This document shows, in pieces, positions 60,749-64,000 of a stretch of DNA of 64,000 bases; position 1 is the stretch's first letter; every line of letters begins with the position of its first letter. The notes beneath the pieces were generated by a model. It made no database searches. It saw only the letters and a list, made by a program, of their open reading frames with translations, and had not been told where the DNA came from. The stretch is from an uncultured Oscillospiraceae bacterium (lineage in GTDB: Bacteria; Bacillota; Clostridia; Oscillospirales; Oscillospiraceae), in assembly GCA_947632175.1 (NCBI GenBank), contig CANROC010000008.1, positions 1 through 64,000 of the forward strand. Reading direction: 5' to 3'. Both the position numbers and the translations under genes were made by a program.

Positions 60749-61285
60749 ATGGCAAGCATCGACTTTGAGGACGTGAAGAAGAAGATCGTGGAGACGGCGG
60801 ACACCGTTGTGGAGAAGACCACCACCTTCGTCAAGAACGTGGCGGGCAAGTCCTCCGACGCGGCGAAGAGCGTGGCCGGGAAGGCCTCCGGCGCCGCCAA
60901 GAAGGCCAAGCTCAACGCCCAGATCGCCGCCGAGCGGGAGGGGATGAAGAAGAGGTACATAGAGCTGGGTAAGCTGTACTTCGAGAAGTATTCCTCCAAC
61001 CCCGACCCGGATCTGGAGGAGCCCATGACCGCCATCCGCGAGGCGCTGGACCGGGTCGCCGCCCGCCAGGCGGAGATCGACGCCCTCCGGGAGACCCCGG
61101 AGCCCGAGGAGGAGCCCGAGACCGCCGAAAAACCCGCCGCCGAGGAGCCCGACCACATCGTGGACGAGGTGGAGGACACCGTCGAGGCCGCCGCCGACCA
61201 GGCCGCCGACATGGCCGAGGAGGCCGCCGAGGAGGCCAGGAAGACCTACGAGAACGTGGTGGAGAGCGTCGATAAGGAGCTGTAA
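60749..61285 (+). CDS. Coiled-coil / zinc-ribbon-like cytoplasmic protein of unknown function
   Basis: A 178-residue protein: an amphipathic, Ala/Lys-rich segment (about 10-60; repeated KSVAGKASGAAKKAK), a conserved-looking GMKKRYIELGKLYFEKYSSNP, a short helical region, and a very acidic Glu/Ala-rich tail. No membrane helix. An ACGGAGG site precedes the ATG at 60749. The same frame stays open upstream to a GTG at 60620 with GGAGGTGA, overlapping lgt; that 43-residue extension has coding-like codons at first and cannot be excluded. A terminator follows. Confidence 0.65.
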   Translation: MASIDFEDVKKKIVETADTVVEKTTTFVKNVAGKSSDAAKSVAGKASGAAKKAKLNAQIAAEREGMKKRYIELGKLYFEKYSSNPDPDLEEPMTAIREALDRVAARQAEIDALRETPEPEEEPETAEKPAAEEPDHIVDEVEDTVEAAADQAADMAEEAAEEARKTYENVVESVDKEL

Positions 61286-61308
61286 ACGTTTTCAAAAGGG
61301 AATACGAG

Positions 61309-61344
61309 TCCCCGCGTGAGCTGAGGCTTGCGCGGGGATTTTTT
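61309..61344 (+). terminator. Intrinsic terminator after the yfmF-lgt operon
   Basis: TCCCCGCG/CGCGGGGA (61309-61316, 61331-61338) with a 14-nt loop, followed by six T residues. Confidence 0.85.
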
Positions 61345-61433
61345 GCGCCGCGCTCCTCTCTTTCTCTCTTTCCCCTGAAAAGGCCACGGGTTTTCCAACG
61401 GGTAAAATTCCTGTGAAAAATTCCATTTTTGAC

Positions 61434-61462
61434 TTGAAAACGGGCAGGGAAAGTTATAGAAT
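61434..61462 (+). promoter_or_regulatory. Promoter of trmL
   Basis: TTGAAA (61434-61439), 17 bp, TAGAAT (61457-61462). A leader of about 15 nt would result. Confidence 0.55.
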
Positions 61463-61484
61463 AGATTCCGGACTTTTTGGGGGG

Positions 61485-61973
61485 ATGGGTACGGTCAACA
61501 TTGTGCTTGTGGAGCCGGAGATCCCGCAAAACTGCGGGAACATCGCCAGGACCTGCGCCGCCACGGGGAGCAGGCTCCATCTGGTGCGGCCGCTGGGGTT
61601 CGATATCTCCGACAGGGCCGTGAAGCGGGCGGGGCTGGACTACTGGCATCTGGTGGACATCACCGTCTACGAAAACCTTACGGAGTTCCTCCAAAAGCAC
61701 GGGTCGGAGGACCTGTGGCTGGCCACCACCAAGGCCCCGCGGCGGTATACCGAGGCCGCGTTCCGGGACGGGTGCTGGCTGGTGTTCGGCAAGGAGACGG
61801 CGGGGCTTCCGGAGCCGTTCCGGGAGGCGTACCGGGACAAGTGTATCCGTCTTCCCATGATCAGCGAGGCGCGGAGCCTCAATCTTTCCAACTCCGTGGC
61901 GGTCCTGTGCTACGAGGCCCTGCGGCAGCTGGGGTTCCCGGGCCTTTTGGGCGCCGGGTCCATGGCGCGTTGA
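61485..61973 (+). CDS. trmL: tRNA (cytidine34-2'-O)-methyltransferase
   Basis: A 162-residue SPOUT methyltransferase that methylates the wobble base of tRNA-Leu. Motifs: NIVLVEPEIPQNCGNIART, VFGKETAGLP, IRLPMISEARSLNLSNSVAV. Length matches the family from the ATG at 61485. A G-run abuts this ATG with poor spacing, and an in-frame reading to 61413 is possible, but the protein motifs begin right after this Met. Confidence 0.93.
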   Translation: MGTVNIVLVEPEIPQNCGNIARTCAATGSRLHLVRPLGFDISDRAVKRAGLDYWHLVDITVYENLTEFLQKHGSEDLWLATTKAPRRYTEAAFRDGCWLVFGKETAGLPEPFREAYRDKCIRLPMISEARSLNLSNSVAVLCYEALRQLGFPGLLGAGSMAR

Positions 61974-62024
61974 AACTCCCTTTGAAAAGGGTTTCTCTAA
62001 AAAACTTTGGATAGGAGAAGAAGC

Positions 62025-63308
62025 ATGAACTACAACAAGAAATCTGTCCGTGACATCGACCTTCAGGGCAAGAAGGTCCTTCTGCGCTGTGACTTCAACG
62101 TCCCCCTCAAGGGCGGCGAGATCACCAGCGACAAGCGCATCGTGGCGGCTCTGCCCACCATCCGGTACCTGCTGGACCAGGGCTGCGCCGTCATCGCCTG
62201 CTCCCATCTGGGCAAGCCCGAGCCCAGCTTCGACAAGTGGTCCAAGAAGCAGGCCGAGAAGGGCAAGGCCCCCGAGGAGCTCACCGAGGCCAAGTGGCAA
62301 AAGTCCCTGGACGCCCTGAAGATGGAGCCCGTGGCGGCCCGCCTTTCCGAGCTTCTTGGCAAGCCCGTGATCCTCGCCGGCGACGTGGTCGGCCCGGACG
62401 CCCAGGCCAAGGCCGCCGCCCTGAAGGGCGGGGAGATCATGCTTCTCCAGAATACCCGTTTTGAAAAGGGCGAGACGAAGAACGACCCCGAGTTCACCAA
62501 GAAGCTGGCGGCTCTCGCCGGCGACAACGGCGTCTATGTCTCCGACGCCTTCGGCGCCGTCCATCGCGCCCACGCCTCCACCGCCGGTGTGGCCGCCTAT
62601 CTGCCCGCCGTCTCCGGCTTCCTCATCGAGAAGGAGCTGGGCATCATGGGCAAGGCCCTGGCCGATCCCGACCGTCCCTTCGTGGCTATTTTGGGCGGCG
62701 CCAAGGTCACCGACAAGCTCAACGTCATTAACAACCTCCTGGAGAAGGTGGACACACTCATCATCGGCGGCGGCATGGCCTACACCTTCCTGGCCGCCAA
62801 GGGCTATTCCATCGGCACCTCGCTTCTCGACGGCGACAAGCTCGATTACTGCAAGGACATGATGGCCAAGGCCGAGGAAAAGGGCGTCAAGCTCCTCCTG
62901 CCCGTGGACACCGTGGTGGCCGCCGCTTTCCCGAATCCCATCGACGGGCCTGTGGACGTGAAGACCGTCCCCTCCGACGCCATTCCCGCCGACATGATGG
63001 GCCTCGATATCGGCGAGGAGACCCGCAAGCTCTTTGCCGCCGCCGTCATGGAGGCCAAGACCGTTGTCTGGAACGGCCCCATGGGCGTCTTTGAGAATCC
63101 CACTCTGGCCGCCGGCACCATCGCCGTGGCCAAGGCCCTGGCGGAGAGCGACTGCGTCTCCATCGTGGGCGGCGGAGACAGCGCGGCGGCCTGCGAGCAG
63201 CTTGGCTTTGCCGACAAGATCACCCACATCTCCACCGGCGGCGGCGCGTCCCTCGAGTTCCTGGAGGGCAAGGAGCTGCCGGGCGTTGCGTGCCTTTTAG
63301 ACAGGTAA
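62025..63308 (+). CDS. pgk: Phosphoglycerate kinase
   Basis: A 427-residue glycolytic kinase. Motifs: [69 protein letters not shown] and the nucleotide loop [13 protein letters not shown]. It is about 30 residues longer than usual because of an insertion after HLGKP (about residues 66-90). AGGAGA precedes the ATG. tpiA follows by 13 bases; gap is not in the window. Confidence 0.97.
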   Translation: MNYNKKSVRDIDLQGKKVLLRCDFNVPLKGGEITSDKRIVAALPTIRYLLDQGCAVIACSHLGKPEPSFDKWSKKQAEKGKAPEELTEAKWQKSLDALKMEPVAARLSELLGKPVILAGDVVGPDAQAKAAALKGGEIMLLQNTRFEKGETKNDPEFTKKLAALAGDNGVYVSDAFGAVHRAHASTAGVAAYLPAVSGFLIEKELGIMGKALADPDRPFVAILGGAKVTDKLNVINNLLEKVDTLIIGGGMAYTFLAAKGYSIGTSLLDGDKLDYCKDMMAKAEEKGVKLLLPVDTVVAAAFPNPIDGPVDVKTVPSDAIPADMMGLDIGEETRKLFAAAVMEAKTVVWNGPMGVFENPTLAAGTIAVAKALAESDCVSIVGGGDSAAACEQLGFADKITHISTGGGASLEFLEGKELPGVACLLDR

Positions 63309-63321
63309 GGGGTGCGGTCCG

Positions 63322-64000
63322 ATGAACAGGAAATACCGCACCACCGTCATCGCGGGCAACTGGAAAATGAACAAGACCCCCTCCGAGGTGAAGGGGTACG
63401 CCGAGGAGCTCAGATCCATCCTGGGAAGCCGCGTCAAGTGGTGCGACATCGTCGTCTGCGCGCCCTTTGTGGACCTGCCCATGGCCGTCCGGTCCTTCCG
63501 GGACCTTAAGGTGGGCGTGGGCGCCCAGAACGTAAGCCAATTCCCCTCCGGCGCGTACACCGGCGAGGTGTCCGTGGGGATGCTCAAGGACACCGGCGTC
63601 AAGTACGTCATCATCGGCCACTCCGAGCGCCGGCAGTATTTCGCCGAGACGGACGAGTCCGTCAACGCCAAGGTCCTGGCCGCTCTGGAGGCGGGGCTCC
63701 AGCCCATCGTCTGCGTGGGCGAGAGCCTGGACCAGCGCGACCGCGGCCTGACGCTGGACTTCGTGTCCTGCCAGGTCAAGGCGGCCCTGTGCGGCGTGGC
63801 GCCGGAGAAGGTGCGGAAGGTCATCTTCGCCTATGAGCCCATCTGGGCCATCGGCACCGGCCGCACCGCCACCAGCGAGCAGGCCGAGGAGGTCTGCCGC
63901 CACATCCGGACCATCGTCCGGGGCCTCTACGGCGCCAGGGCGGCCCGGGCCATCTCCGTCCTCTACGGCGGGTCCATGAACGACCAGAACGCTTACGAGC
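63322..64000 (+). CDS. tpiA: Triosephosphate isomerase, 3' end missing
   Basis: The first 226 residues of a TIM-barrel isomerase, cut by the window edge. GNWKMNKTP carries the catalytic Lys, VIIGHSERRQYF the His, and FAYEPIWAIGTG the Glu; LYGGSMNDQNA is the phosphate loop near the end. Co-transcribed with pgk. Confidence 0.97.
   Translation, partial: MNRKYRTTVIAGNWKMNKTPSEVKGYAEELRSILGSRVKWCDIVVCAPFVDLPMAVRSFRDLKVGVGAQNVSQFPSGAYTGEVSVGMLKDTGVKYVIIGHSERRQYFAETDESVNAKVLAALEAGLQPIVCVGESLDQRDRGLTLDFVSCQVKAALCGVAPEKVRKVIFAYEPIWAIGTGRTATSEQAEEVCRHIRTIVRGLYGARAARAISVLYGGSMNDQNAYE

Noticed and set aside
61441-61490. In-frame extension of trmL to 61413
   Set aside because: It would cover the predicted promoter, and the family sequence begins right after the Met at 61485.

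Overview
The window looks like the chromosome of a high-GC member of the Clostridia (Bacillota), most likely an uncultured Oscillospirales-type gut bacterium. The signs are strong GC3 bias, AGGAGG ribosome sites, TTGACA/TATAAT promoters, a ylxM-ffh-rpsP-khpA block, a yfmF-yfmH pair, an MsmX-type shared ABC ATPase, a DUF6171 protein and lipobox signal peptides. No rRNA, tRNA, CRISPR array or transposase gene was found.

Bases 1-35400 form one large L-arabinan / L-arabinoside utilisation locus. It begins with a truncated GH43-CBM42 protein, a lipoprotein GH43 endo-arabinanase and a small membrane protein. A convergent GH43-GH27 pair lies on the minus strand, driven from a divergent control region around 5937-5974 where two -35 boxes sit back to back. 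The long operon from 6097 encodes a 985-residue substrate-binding protein, a permease pair, an NHL-TPR-Yip1 membrane protein, a membrane-tethered DUF5696 protein and a second permease pair. A second binding lipoprotein and a LamG lipoprotein follow from their own promoter. Then come GH43, GH51 and DUF6171 genes, a divergent ArsR-type regulator, and an operon of GH127, msmX, araA, a sialidase-fold hydrolase, an araB-like kinase, araD, split transketolase and transaldolase. The inferred flow is extracellular arabinan cutting, import of oligosaccharides, intracellular trimming by GH43/GH51/GH27/GH127, conversion of L-arabinose to xylulose-5-phosphate, and the non-oxidative pentose phosphate pathway.

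Bases 35400-64000 are mostly housekeeping genes: ppk1; rimM-trmD with an M29 peptidase, an amidohydrolase and a MIF-like tautomerase; an XRE regulator divergent from a Cys-repeat lipoprotein; khpA-rpsP-ffh-ylxM; a 2414-residue cyclic beta-1,2-glucan synthase-like protein; yfmF-yfmH-lgt; trmL; pgk; and a truncated tpiA. They are separated by four gene-free islands (about 35.5-36.7, 39.1-40.2, 45.5-46.5 and 56.2-57.0 kb).

The islands are the most unusual part of the window. All carry the same modules in the same order, the fourth in reverse: about 28 hairpins of constant geometry (8-bp stem, mostly 6-nt loop) with covarying stems. Three contain a complete 454-479 bp element with roughly 60-bp terminal inverted repeats and no coding capacity, resembling a MITE. 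Consensus promoters facing outwards sit at three island edges. One island, together with the XRE/lipoprotein cassette, separates khpA from rimM in the normally contiguous ffh-rpsP-rimM-trmD operon.
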